A stretch of DNA of 39,720 bases from Candidatus Bathyarchaeia archaeon (lineage in GTDB: Archaea; Thermoproteota; Bathyarchaeia; Bathyarchaeales; DTEX01): NCBI GenBank assembly GCA_038868075.1, contig JAWBXB010000011.1:1-39720 (forward strand), in the 5' to 3' direction. Under the pieces are notes generated by a model, which saw nothing but the letters and a program-made list of their open reading frames with translations, was not told where the DNA came from and searched no databases. Shown here one piece after another: positions 1-8,205 of this stretch (its first letter is position 1; each line of letters opens with the position of its first letter). Made by a program: the position numbers and the translations under genes.

Positions 1-104
1 TTAGTGAGCTATGGCCTAAGATATTAGATGACTGGCGGAGTATTAGCGTATTCCTTAAAGCAAGATACGGCGAAATAAATCAAGAATATAATTATCCTGC
101 TTAA
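1..104 (+). CDS. 3' end of a truncated-by-window CDS, product unknown
   Basis: An open frame enters from the left edge and ends at TAA 102-104, giving 33 C-terminal residues that finish in NQEYNYPA. The composition (WPKILDDWRSISVFLKARYG) is that of an ordinary folded protein tail, so a real gene ending here is plausible. I do not recognise the family. It lies on the same strand as the gene fragments that follow and could itself be another fragment. Confidence 0.4.
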   Translation, partial: SELWPKILDDWRSISVFLKARYGEINQEYNYPA

Positions 105-320
105 AATTAATTGCAGCATACAGGTTATTTCGGCCACGTATAAAACTTCCTCCGAGAATGCGCCCTGACCTCAGTTTGCAGGAGATATTCCCATTGCTAT
201 AAGAAATCATATTTGGACTAGGAGGGAGAGGCTATTCCGAAAGATAGGGAGGTATCTAGGCTACGTTTACCGTGATAAGTCTTTAATCTCGTTTTCAAAT
301 AGTTAATTTGCAAAAGGGCG
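105..320. other. Intergenic stretch without a recognisable gene
   Basis: No start-to-stop gene is evident. One plus-strand frame is open for about 45 codons, ending in LISFSNS at the TAA near 303-305, but it has no start codon or ribosome-binding site. It may be a further gene remnant. The neighbouring DNA to the right clearly contains broken genes. Confidence 0.3.
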
Positions 321-413
321 GTGTCGAAATTGAGCTTAGAGGGCTTCATTAATGATGTTCCCCTAGTTGATATTCATACACATATAGATCCGAAAAGCCT
401 AAGGAGTCATTAA
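321..413 (+). pseudogene. N-terminal remnant of an amidohydrolase-like protein
   Basis: A GTG at 321 (or TTG at 330) opens a 30-codon frame ending at TAA 411-413. It encodes FINDVPLVDIHTHIDPKSL, and the HTH in DIHTHID is the first metal-binding HxH motif of the amidohydrolase/TIM-barrel superfamily, found right after the start in such enzymes. Everything downstream of the motif is gone: the next sequence belongs to an unrelated oxidoreductase remnant. A purine-rich stretch (AAAAGGGCGG) precedes the start. This is best read as the 5' stump of a gene cut by deletion or recombination. A functional 30-residue peptide is unlikely. Confidence 0.45.
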
Positions 414-1022
414 AGCCATTAACGGTTCAATCAGTGATAGCGTCACTTAAATGGACTAAAGAACCATATGTGTCCAATCTTAGAAGGGATTTTGGCGTAG
501 ATTACAGTGAAACTCCAGCTGAGGACTACGCTTTCACACTCGTAGCCTATGAGGATGAGGATGGCAATATAGTGCTTTCAGAAGCCAGAACATCCTGGAG
601 CTTTATTGGTCCAGGTTTAAGATTAACATTTGAGGTTTTGGGTCCAGAATATTCTGTATCCATAAATACCTTGCAGCAGGAATTGAATATCTTCTTCAGC
701 AGGAATGTTAAGATTCCACCCTCCGAGGAATTCGTTGAGAAACAAGCCGCTGAGCAAGGGTTTAATGCCAATGATACCGAATGAGGCGATAACCTACGGT
801 TACCAAGATGAAGATCGATACATGGTTGAATGCTTCCTAAAAGGCACACAGCCAGAAGAAGATTGGAGGGATGGACTGCTTGTGACACAATTAATGATGG
901 CAGCATATATGTCGGCGGAAAATGGCAGAAGAGTAAAATTTAATCCAGAGGCTCTAAGAGGTTATAGACCTAAGGTATTTTTGGGCGAGTGGGAACCTAA
1001 ATCAATAGGTAAAGCCGAATAA
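371..1022 (+). pseudogene. Gfo/Idh/MocA oxidoreductase, C-terminal part, frameshifted
   Basis: Two overlapping plus-strand frames together encode the C-terminal alpha/beta domain of a Gfo/Idh/MocA-type NAD(P)-dependent sugar or inositol dehydrogenase. The first frame (to 784) carries EDYAFTLVAYEDEDGNIVLSEA, split here as the substrate-domain beta-sheet. The second (to TAA at 1020-1022) carries NEAITYGYQDEDRYMVECFL, then a DGLLVTQLMMAAYMSA helix typical of the family C-terminus. The switch falls in GGGTTT at 758-763: removing one base joins VEKQAAEQG to LMPMIPNEA. The N-terminal Rossmann domain is missing, its place being taken by the amidohydrolase stump. A real pseudogene is therefore likely even if the one-base shift were a sequence error. 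Confidence 0.65.
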
Positions 1023-1118
1023 CTCTATAAAATCACCATGTTGAAAATAGTGAATAGTTGAGTCTAAATGGGGATCCACCCACTATTTTTTATTTTTAAT
1101 TGATTAACCAAGGTGGCT

Positions 1119-2021
1119 CTAAGAGTAAGAAAATAATATTGAGACTTCCTCAAACTCTTTTAGTTTAAGTTCACCCATTTTACTTGGAATAACTTTTACT
1201 AATGGTTTTGAGAGATTGAAATAGAGGGAAAGTTTAACTGGTTTATCTTTTAATTTAAAGGTTAGATTGGGACATTTTGCAAGGCACATTTTTGAGTGGA
1301 TTGATTCTACAAAACCTATCTTTACATTACATAATTTAATGACGTCGCCTAAAGATGGTTGAGTTGATGTATGGATCCCGAAAAAACCATAATGGGGAAT
1401 GCCAGCATCTAAAATTCCTATGTTATCCCCAACTCTAACGGGAATGCCATGCGTAGAGTTATTCTTCAAAAGCAGGAGGGAATATTCCTTTTTGGACTTA
1501 ATGACTCTCCCACATATTTCCCCAATATCAGCTTTTGAATCATCGATCATGATTAATCTCTCAATCTTAAAACCCCCTCTGGCGCGAACTGGATCTAATG
1601 GATCTCTTATCTCTACATGGATATGCGGATCAGTCCAGAAATCAAAGAAACCGGATCTCAACATGAAACCTAAATTATCCCCAGGCTTTAGAACCTCACC
1701 TAATCTGACAGTAGGCTTCACATGTAAAATCTTAACCCATCTACTTGGGTTTTCTAGGCTGCGCATAAGAATAACATAATCGTAAATCGATGTCTCAAAA
1801 TCCATCTTTTCCGGACAATGAACCCTCTTTATTCCAACAACTTTCCCATAGACTGGTGAGGAAGCAGTGGAATAAAATTCAGATTCGGGATAAATGTCTA
1901 TAGCCGAATAAGCATTATGCGCTGGATATGGACTGTTAAAAAAGGAAAATCTGCCACCCTCAGGGCAATAAATTCCAACTCCCTCGGAGGAGGCAACTCT
2001 TATCATGTTAACCATAAACAT
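1119..2021 (-). CDS. M23-like (lysostaphin/LysM-type fold) metallopeptidase-related protein
   Basis: This 300-residue protein has an N-terminal part resembling the M23 duplicated hybrid motif fold. The visible signature is DPHIHVEIR (HxH at residues 133-135), corresponding to the HLHFEIR-type metal motif of M23 peptidases, with HNAYSAIDIYP (H35, D42) upstream in the place of the HxxxD motif. H-to-D spacing is longer than the canonical HxxxD, so catalytic activity is uncertain. KPGDNLGFM is the conserved turn before the HxH strand. The C-terminal 150 residues are unrecognised. No signal peptide is obvious. The start is ambiguous: ATG codons lie at residues 1, 3 and 6 and none has a clear ribosome-binding site. 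It is flanked by unrelated genes and looks like a single-gene unit. Confidence 0.55.
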   Translation of the reverse strand: MFMVNMIRVASSEGVGIYCPEGGRFSFFNSPYPAHNAYSAIDIYPESEFYSTASSPVYGKVVGIKRVHCPEKMDFETSIYDYVILMRSLENPSRWVKILHVKPTVRLGEVLKPGDNLGFMLRSGFFDFWTDPHIHVEIRDPLDPVRARGGFKIERLIMIDDSKADIGEICGRVIKSKKEYSLLLLKNNSTHGIPVRVGDNIGILDAGIPHYGFFGIHTSTQPSLGDVIKLCNVKIGFVESIHSKMCLAKCPNLTFKLKDKPVKLSLYFNLSKPLVKVIPSKMGELKLKEFEEVSILFSYS

Positions 2022-2134
2022 GGAATAAGAAAAACTATGAAATTTATTCTTTTCCTAACCTCGCCAGAAGCAATTTCTCAACTATTTAATGGTGCTTTCG
2101 GGATAAAAAAGACAAAAGAAAAAATTTAGAGTGG

Positions 2135-2398
2135 CTAGAGCCCTCTGATCTCTATTATGCGCCTCTTCTCTAACCTCTTTAATGCGTCAAAGAATTCACT
2201 TTTCTGCTTCCCATTGAGATTGAAGTGCTGCGTCATCTCTTTTATTGATGAACGCGGTGTACCATATTTTATAAGGTGATTTTGAAGGTACTCAACAACA
2301 AGCCTCTCAACCTTGCCGCATTTCCAAGTTGTATTACGTAGGAGTACGACAACTGCCTTAAGCATTTTCTGGGATTCGATTTTAGATCGTCTAGCCAT
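2135..2398 (-). CDS. Small winged-helix-like protein, unknown role
   Basis: This 87-residue basic protein starts MARRSKIESQKMLKAVVVLL. The order of predicted helices and the ending KSEFFDALKRLEKRRIIEIRG (a recognition helix followed by a beta-wing strand) suggest a winged helix-turn-helix, so DNA or RNA binding is likely. I do not recognise a named family. It lies about 110 bases from the M23-like gene on the same strand, and divergently from adk with 195 bases between them. An AT-rich segment upstream (AAATATTTG near 2426-2434 on the minus strand) could be a TATA element. Confidence 0.5.
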   Translation of the reverse strand: MARRSKIESQKMLKAVVVLLRNTTWKCGKVERLVVEYLQNHLIKYGTPRSSIKEMTQHFNLNGKQKSEFFDALKRLEKRRIIEIRGL

Positions 2399-2513
2399 TT
2401 TCCATCTTTAAAAGATAACAACTACAAATATTTATGTGTTTATGATAATTTTTGGCTTAAGCCCTGGATCTTTTAAATAATGTTAGATAGACTTGATATA
2501 AATGATTAATGGA

Positions 2514-2521
2514 TTTAAAAA
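2514..2521 (+). promoter_or_regulatory. Putative TATA box upstream of adk
   Basis: TTTAAAAA lies about 73-80 bases before the chosen adk start. Archaeal transcription would start roughly 25 bases downstream, near 2540-2545, leaving a leader of about 50 bases that contains the strong GAGGTGAT ribosome-binding site. This is a pattern match only. Confidence 0.3.
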
Positions 2522-2593
2522 GCAATATCTTTTTATTTACTGAAAGATTTGTTTTCATTACTTTATCTGGACTGAAAAATAGAGGTGATTAAA

Positions 2594-3307
2594 TTGAGGA
2601 TAATTATGCTGGGGCCACCGGGTTCTGGAAAGGGAACTTATGCTTCCAGGCTCACCAATATTCTTGGGATACCTCACATCTCCACTGGAGATATGGTGCG
2701 TGAGGAGATAAAAGCGCAAACCGAGATTGGAAAGAAAATTAAGGAGTATATTGATAGGGGCGATCTTGTGCCAGATGAGATAATAATTGGGCTCTTAACC
2801 GAGAGGTTAAAAAAGGCGGATACTCAGAGGGGCTTTATTCTCGATGGTTTCCCAAGAACTATAAATCAAGCTGAAGCCCTCAAGAAAATCTCTGAGATAG
2901 ATTTAGTTATCAATCTTAATGTTCCAGATGAAATAATTATTCAGCGCCTGTCTAATAGGCTCACATGTAAGCAGTGCGGAGCAATATACAATAGACTCAC
3001 ATTAAAACCTAAGGTTGATGAAATATGCGATTTATGCGGCGGCAAACTATATCAGAGAGAAGATGATAAACCGGAGGTGATAAGGGGGCGCCTTGAAGTT
3101 TACAGGAGAAATACTGAACCACTAATAGAATATTATAGGAGGGAGGGAATCCTAAAAGATGTATATTGCAATGATTTAATGACTCCGCCTGAAGACATCG
3201 TTAGGAAAATAATGGAAATAATTAGCAGTATTAAGAAGCAGGTGATGGAGACAAGTCCTCCCTTCGATGATGAAATTGTAAGGGATTATTTTTCTAATTC
3301 TTTATGA
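2594..3307 (+). CDS. adk: Adenylate kinase
   Basis: Adk catalyses ATP + AMP = 2 ADP in the cytoplasm. The 237-residue product has the P-loop GPPGSGKGT near its N-terminus, the AMP-binding region with STGDMVREE and LDGFPRT, and a long LID domain with a structural zinc site (CKQCG and CDLCGG), as in long-form bacterial and archaeal Adk. I chose TTG at 2594 because GAGGTGAT (2582-2589) sits 4 bases upstream and MRIIMLGPPGSGKGT matches the family N-terminus. A GTG at 2585 overlaps that site and is less likely. About 20 residues extend beyond the usual C-terminus. Its stop codon abuts the stop of the convergent propeller gene. Confidence 0.93.
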   Translation: MRIIMLGPPGSGKGTYASRLTNILGIPHISTGDMVREEIKAQTEIGKKIKEYIDRGDLVPDEIIIGLLTERLKKADTQRGFILDGFPRTINQAEALKKISEIDLVINLNVPDEIIIQRLSNRLTCKQCGAIYNRLTLKPKVDEICDLCGGKLYQREDDKPEVIRGRLEVYRRNTEPLIEYYRREGILKDVYCNDLMTPPEDIVRKIMEIISSIKKQVMETSPPFDDEIVRDYFSNSL

Positions 3308-5248
3308 CTATGGAAGGTTTAGTTTACCTATCTCTAATAAGTCATCAAGCTCATTCATTTTTATCATTTTACTCGAGATAGTGTATAATATGTTCTCAAT
3401 GTAAAGCGCACGTTCAATGGAGTATTCAGAGTAGAACCGGTATCCGCTTTTAAGGAATTCGTTTGGATCGTCAATGTGAGTGATTCTTCCCCTCAAGCTT
3501 ATGCTATTCTCAGTTATATTGAATACGTAAAGTCCCTGCCAAACGTAGTCTCCGTGAGTGTTTGGCGGAACACCCTTAGGATATTTCGACTCATCTATTT
3601 CAGCCAATAGGATCGGTATGGCTAGAAGATTAAGATCCCTATCAAATAAGAGGGCCCTATGATCTCGTAAAACCGGGGAGTCTGTTTCCCTATCACCAAC
3701 TATGTAACTATCTACTTCTCTAGGATGCTCAACATCACTTATGTCAAAAAGTGATATTTTCACGCCCTGATACCATGCAAAATCACCCTCCTCAGCCTCA
3801 ACAGTCCATTTTCCTATGCCAATCAAATGGTTCTCATCGTATGGATGGAGATAATCAGAGTAGCCCGGTATCTTAAGTTTACCAAGAATCCTTGGATTAG
3901 CTGGATCTTCAAGGCTTATAACAAATAATGGATCAACCTTCTTGAAGGTAACTAAGTAGCAGCGGTTCCCCATGAATCTAGCCGAATACATACGTTCGCC
4001 AGGCGCTAAACCTTTAATTCCGCCGATAACGGCTAAACTCATGTTTAAGACGTAAACATTAGTTGTGGGTCCATCTTCTTCAGACTGCATCGACGAAGTA
4101 AATAGTCCTCTAAAAAGTGGTTGATTAATCATGGTAGCTATCCTAAAGTAGCCATTATATTCATCCATTGAGAATTGATTCAGAATTGACCCTGGGACAG
4201 CGCCGCTAGCCTCATATGCTACTCTGCCACCATCTATGTGAATTCTATGAATTTCGGTAATCCAGCCATCTTCGGAGAATCTTGGCGTAGCAACATAAAT
4301 ATTATTTAATGAAACATATATGTGGCTGGTGTATCCAAACAAGAATGTCTCGTAGCTAACGGGCTCATTTGGATCATCAATATTTATGGCAGCAATGACC
4401 GTAAAGGCATTGCAATAATCTGAGACGTTTGAATAATAGATTGATGTTGGATCAATCTTTATAGCATATTTACCATCAGTTATCTCTGGGAGAGAAGGCT
4501 CGGAGCCTCTTAAATATGCTGGTAAAGAAGCTAAAACATAAACGTAGTTTTCGATCATTCTAGAGTTAAAATATGTCCCGCTAACCGTGACATTTCTGAT
4601 TAATATGGGCGCCTCATTATCTCTAACATCATAGATGAACACTAGTGTACGAGGCTCAATGAAGAGCAAACTCTCATCTTTTTTTGAATCATCCTCTATA
4701 ATCTCCGTGTAATAGTATGCATCGCTATTAGATATTATAATCAGTTTTCCATTATTTACGAAGAGACCTGAGACCGTACCATTTACATAAATATCCGCGG
4801 ATACCTTTGCCTCCTCAGGCGGATATGCCCTAATTATTAAAACTCTTTTTCCAATAGCTAAATATATGCACTTACCATCTGTTTTCACTATATCAGCCTC
4901 ATCAACTCCCTCAACCTGAATGTTTGTTCTTGAATACTTCACGTCTGTAAATGTGGATTCCATTTCAACCCTCATACTTGTGAATGTTACAGCTCTCTCG
5001 AAGCCGCCTAGAATTTTTATGTAGTTTACGCTTCTATTCAAGAATCTTTTTAGCTCATCGTAGGACGAAAATCTCATCAGCATAGGATAGTTTGATGCGT
5101 TTGTGTGAGCCTCTGAATTGCTTGGTAGAAGTAAACTCGCGATTAAAAATGTTAAGAGGATAGAGGACATCATTAGGAGAATTATTGAAGATACTAAAAG
5201 CACCTTTCTCCTAATCAGGGTTTCAGAGACCATTTTATTACTAAGCAT
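3308..5248 (-). CDS. Secreted or membrane-anchored beta-propeller protein (COG4880 type)
   Basis: This 646-residue protein begins with a basic stretch and one hydrophobic helix at about residues 14-38 (LLVSSIILLMMSSILLTFLI), acting as signal or anchor. The rest is rich in repeated beta-strand units such as SRTNIQVEGVDEADIVKTDG, YLAIGKRVLIIRAYPPEEA and MDEYNGYFRIATM, characteristic of the archaeal and bacterial secreted C-terminal beta-propeller family (PF09826). That family has no well-defined biochemical role; an extracellular binding or enzymatic role is inferred from fold and location. The ATG at 5248 is preceded by GGTGAC (5252-5257). It runs towards adk with no intervening bases. Confidence 0.85.
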   Translation of the reverse strand: MLSNKMVSETLIRRKVLLVSSIILLMMSSILLTFLIASLLLPSNSEAHTNASNYPMLMRFSSYDELKRFLNRSVNYIKILGGFERAVTFTSMRVEMESTFTDVKYSRTNIQVEGVDEADIVKTDGKCIYLAIGKRVLIIRAYPPEEAKVSADIYVNGTVSGLFVNNGKLIIISNSDAYYYTEIIEDDSKKDESLLFIEPRTLVFIYDVRDNEAPILIRNVTVSGTYFNSRMIENYVYVLASLPAYLRGSEPSLPEITDGKYAIKIDPTSIYYSNVSDYCNAFTVIAAINIDDPNEPVSYETFLFGYTSHIYVSLNNIYVATPRFSEDGWITEIHRIHIDGGRVAYEASGAVPGSILNQFSMDEYNGYFRIATMINQPLFRGLFTSSMQSEEDGPTTNVYVLNMSLAVIGGIKGLAPGERMYSARFMGNRCYLVTFKKVDPLFVISLEDPANPRILGKLKIPGYSDYLHPYDENHLIGIGKWTVEAEEGDFAWYQGVKISLFDISDVEHPREVDSYIVGDRETDSPVLRDHRALLFDRDLNLLAIPILLAEIDESKYPKGVPPNTHGDYVWQGLYVFNITENSISLRGRITHIDDPNEFLKSGYRFYSEYSIERALYIENILYTISSKMIKMNELDDLLEIGKLNLP

Positions 5249-5359
5249 ATCGTCACCAAAACATATTAGTGTATTATCGCACCCTTAATGCTATACATTG
5301 GAACATTTGTTCTAACCTATGGAACGATGAGAGAAGGAGAAGTGAAAAATGGAAAGAGT

Positions 5360-5617
5360 TTACATTGAAAGTAAATCGTATGTTTCTTCTAAGCGGTTAA
5401 CTATGCTCCGCCCTTTCTCCGTGATTAGGTATAGTTTCCTTTTATTCCTCTCAGCTATGGTAACTAAGCCCTTCTCAACCAGCGAGTCCAGAATCTCTTT
5501 GAGCGCTATCCATGAAAGATTACATCTGTACATTATATTTGTTGGCTTATTATATCCGTCCATAATAGTCTCTAAAACTTCAAGGTAAATCTCTAATCTT
5601 GACCTCTTCCTCGACAT
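5360..5617 (-). CDS. Winged-helix transcription regulator (archaeal HTH_45 type)
   Basis: This 85-residue winged-helix protein has the pattern of archaeal small regulators: LEIYLEVLETIMDGYNKPT (helix 1), IMYRCNLSWIALKEILDSLV (helix-turn-helix), KGLVTIAERNKRKLYLITEKG (wing), and a last helix that may dimerise. I chose ATG at 5617 (MSRKRSRLE) because GGAGG lies 9-10 bases upstream; an ATG five codons earlier at 5632 overlaps that site. Targets are unknown. It lies head-to-tail with the propeller gene (gap about 110 bases), so it may regulate that gene or itself, but nothing in the sequence proves this. Confidence 0.75.
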   Translation of the reverse strand: MSRKRSRLEIYLEVLETIMDGYNKPTNIMYRCNLSWIALKEILDSLVEKGLVTIAERNKRKLYLITEKGRSIVNRLEETYDLLSM

Positions 5618-5660
5618 TCCTGAAGCCTCCATCTTATTGATTTCCCTATGTAGGAAATCT

Positions 5661-5670
5661 TTTAAATATG
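5661..5670 (-). promoter_or_regulatory. Putative TATA box of the winged-helix gene
   Basis: CATATTTAAA on the minus strand ends 43 bases before ATG 5617. With an archaeal spacing of about 25 bases, transcription would begin near 5640 and the leader would include the GGAGG ribosome-binding site. This also favours the start at 5617. Pattern match only. Confidence 0.3.
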
Positions 5671-5766
5671 AATTATGAATTCCAAAGTTATGGGGAGAAA
5701 ACCATAGTTTCAGTCTATATAAAAATTAGGTTTTGCCCCGCTACCCATAAAATAACATTAAAATTT

Positions 5767-6546
5767 TCATCTCCTAAAGTTCCATTCCCTGGTAGAATAC
5801 TTCTCCGCCTTAAGTTTCATGGCTAATTCTTCTTCAAAAGCCGTTAGTTCTCCAGGAACCAGTTCGATATTGAAGGCTTCCTCAAAGCCCCTTTTCAGGG
5901 CATTTTTCAGCTCCTCAAAGCTGACTTCTCTTCCCAAATAGCTCTTTATGGACGTTACCCTTTCCTCAACGGACTTTATCATTTTATCGCGAACCTTTTC
6001 ACTTGGAACCTTAAGCACTGTGAACATCAGTTTAGGATTCACATCGCGTAATATTGTACCATGCTGATGTACAACACCCATTCCTCTAGTTTGAGCATTT
6101 CCAGAAATCTTTTTTCCACCAACAACTATATCATTTATAGGCTTAAATTCAGCTGGAAGCCCCAAAAGCCTTAAACCATTAACCAAACCACCGCATAATC
6201 TCTCGTATGTTTTCTGAAAATCTCTTGAGATCAGTGGATGATCCTCATTCACTATTAAACTATATGTTAATTCGCCATCGCGGTCATGATATACCGCTCC
6301 GCCGCCAGTCCTTCTCCTAACGTAATTAATTCCCATTCTATCACATGCCTCTATATCCACCTCTTCCTCCATACTCTGAAAATACCCTATTGAGACGGCT
6401 GAGGGCTCCCATCTGAAGAATCTTATCGTGTTTGGCGCGATATTTCTAGATCTAGCTATGGCTATGGCTTCATCTAAAGCCATATTGTAGAATGCATCTT
6501 TAAGACCTGTATCGATCAGACGCCATTTCTCAACCACTACTACCAC
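5767..6546 (-). CDS. lplA: Lipoate-protein ligase A, catalytic subunit
   Basis: LplA activates lipoate with ATP and transfers it to the lysine of lipoyl domains (2-oxoacid dehydrogenases, glycine cleavage H protein). The BPL/LplA fold is recognised by FYNMALDEAIA, RFFRWEPSAVSIGYFQ, RRRTGGGAVYHDRDGELTYS and the KKISGNAQ lysine motif that contacts lipoyl-AMP. At 259 residues it is the large domain only; the small C-terminal domain is encoded by the separate upstream lplB, as in Thermoplasma. The start is GTG 6546 or GTG 6537 three codons later, overlapping the end of lplB by 8-17 bases. The overlap implies coupled translation and 1:1 supply of the subunits. Confidence 0.92.
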   Translation of the reverse strand: MVVVVEKWRLIDTGLKDAFYNMALDEAIAIARSRNIAPNTIRFFRWEPSAVSIGYFQSMEEEVDIEACDRMGINYVRRRTGGGAVYHDRDGELTYSLIVNEDHPLISRDFQKTYERLCGGLVNGLRLLGLPAEFKPINDIVVGGKKISGNAQTRGMGVVHQHGTILRDVNPKLMFTVLKVPSEKVRDKMIKSVEERVTSIKSYLGREVSFEELKNALKRGFEEAFNIELVPGELTAFEEELAMKLKAEKYSTREWNFRR

Positions 6547-6814
6547 CAGCCTTTACTATACATTTAGCAAAATCTTCAGGGGATGCGCCAAGCAAAATTA
6601 CCCCCCTACTATTAATGAAGTCTTTTATAGTATTAGCTATTGCGACCTCCTCAATAACGCATCCCAGAAGGGATCTCTCAAAATCTTCAATAAGATCCTC
6701 CGGGTGCATAAAGAAGTCGCCAGTAATCTTTATGAAACTTATCCTATTATTTTCTTTCTTAAGCTGAACCTTAATGAGTTTACCTCCTTCAACCTTATGC
6801 TCAGCCCTTAACAT
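6530..6814 (-). CDS. lplB: Lipoate-protein ligase accessory subunit LplB
   Basis: This 94-residue protein matches the small C-terminal domain of lipoate ligase made as a separate chain. The defining stretch is GGKLIKVQLKKENNRISFIK followed by ITGDFFMHPEDLIEDFE, the beta-hairpin and helix of this domain. In two-chain archaeal ligases (Thermoplasma) LplB is needed for lipoate adenylation while LplA holds the active site. ATG 6814 has GGTGGTT four bases upstream. It is the first gene of a two-gene operon with lplA, and is divergent from the aminotransferase gene. Confidence 0.88.
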   Translation of the reverse strand: MLRAEHKVEGGKLIKVQLKKENNRISFIKITGDFFMHPEDLIEDFERSLLGCVIEEVAIANTIKDFINSRGVILLGASPEDFAKCIVKAGGSSG

Positions 6815-6974
6815 GCGGAACCACCAAGAGACATTTTGGTCAGAATAAGTTTTAGCGAATTTACTGATAAATTTAATGTTAACAGAAAAATTTTTGAATA
6901 GATTACTTCATAAAGTTAAGGAAATGCAGGATAGAGAGATTCTAAAGAACAATAAGTGGAGGGTGCAAACTGAA

Positions 6975-8177
6975 ATGCCGAATATATCGGAAAGAACCAA
7001 AAATCTTGGAACTGAAAATGCTTTTGTCGTCTTAAAAGAGGTTAATGAACTCATTCAGAAAGGTAGGAGTATAATGAACTTCTGCATCGGTCAGCCGGAT
7101 TTTGATACGCCGGAATATATAAAGGAGGGTGCGATAAAGGCCATAAAGGAGGGTAAGACTGGCTATACTCCCTCACCCGGTATACCTGAGCTTAGGAGGG
7201 TTGTTGCAGAATACTTCTCCGAGACTAGAGGGATCGATGTTAAGCCAGATTGGGTTGTAGTTGCGTGTGGAGCTAAGCCTTTTATAGGTTACACGATACT
7301 TTCAGTTACAGATCATGGTAAGGGACATAAAGTTGTCTATCCTAATCCAGGCTTCCCAATCTATGAGTCGCTGATAAGAGCATATGGCGCTGTCCCTGTT
7401 CCAATACCGCTTCTTGAGAGTAAAGGTTTCAGCATAGATATTGACTACTTAGAGAGGATAATTGATGATAAGACGAGGCTTTTGATACTTAATTCGCCAC
7501 ATAACCCAACAGGCGGATCTTTAGACAGGGATACTCTTGAGCAAATAGCTGAAATAGTTAAGCGCTATGATAATCTTTGGGTTTTCTCAGATGAAGTCTA
7601 TTCTAGAATAGTTTATGATGGTGAATTTGTTAGCATAGCCTCAATAGATGGTATGCTGGAAAGAACAATCATTGTTGATGGAGTCTCAAAGACTTATGCT
7701 ATGACAGGTTGGAGAATAGGTTTCGCCGCGAACCCAATACTTGCTGAGCACATAGCTCGCTGGGTAACAAATACCGAATCTTGCGCGCCTCACCCAAACC
7801 AATACGCTGCCCTAACAGCCCTAACTGGACCGCAAGATGACACAAGAAAAATGGTTGAGACCTTTAGAAGAAGAAGAGATATTATTGTTGAGAGAATAAA
7901 CTCGATTGAGGGCATCAAATGTCTTAAACCTAAAGGAGCATTCTACGTTTGGCCTAATGTTACTGAGGCTTGTAGAATCGTTGGCGCAAAAGATTCTGAA
8001 GAATTTAGAAAACGCTTACTCTATGAGGCCGGTGTAGCTGTTCTATCAGACATACATTTTGGGTATAGGAATGAGGGTGAAGGTGAGCACATAAGGCTTT
8101 CATATGCTGCTTCAGAGGACACTATTAAAGAGGGGCTTAGAAGAATAAAGGAATTTATGGAGGAGAATAGAATTTAA
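6975..8177 (+). CDS. PLP-dependent class I/II aminotransferase (AspC-like)
   Basis: A fold-type I aminotransferase with MNFCIGQPDFDTPEYIKEGA, TGYTPSPGIPELR, NSPHNPTGG, FSDEVYSRIVYDG, the PLP lysine in VDGVSKTYAMTGWRIGF, and IRLSYA, which carries the arginine that binds the substrate carboxylate. Substrate could be aspartate, alanine or an aromatic amino acid; sequence alone does not decide. The frame is open from ATG 6876, but the first 33 residues lie outside the family's usual N-terminus. I chose ATG 6975 (MPNISERTK), preceded by GGAGGGTG (6957-6964), giving 400 residues, the normal size. It runs toward the membrane protease gene with 28 bases between stops. Confidence 0.9.
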   Translation: MPNISERTKNLGTENAFVVLKEVNELIQKGRSIMNFCIGQPDFDTPEYIKEGAIKAIKEGKTGYTPSPGIPELRRVVAEYFSETRGIDVKPDWVVVACGAKPFIGYTILSVTDHGKGHKVVYPNPGFPIYESLIRAYGAVPVPIPLLESKGFSIDIDYLERIIDDKTRLLILNSPHNPTGGSLDRDTLEQIAEIVKRYDNLWVFSDEVYSRIVYDGEFVSIASIDGMLERTIIVDGVSKTYAMTGWRIGFAANPILAEHIARWVTNTESCAPHPNQYAALTALTGPQDDTRKMVETFRRRRDIIVERINSIEGIKCLKPKGAFYVWPNVTEACRIVGAKDSEEFRKRLLYEAGVAVLSDIHFGYRNEGEGEHIRLSYAASEDTIKEGLRRIKEFMEENRI

Positions 8178-8205
8178 GATTTCTTTTTCTACCCAGCTAT
8201 TTTAT

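Noticed and set aside
6876-6974. N-terminal 33-residue extension of the aminotransferase
   Set aside because: It lies beyond the normal family N-terminus and the start at 6975 has a better ribosome-binding site.
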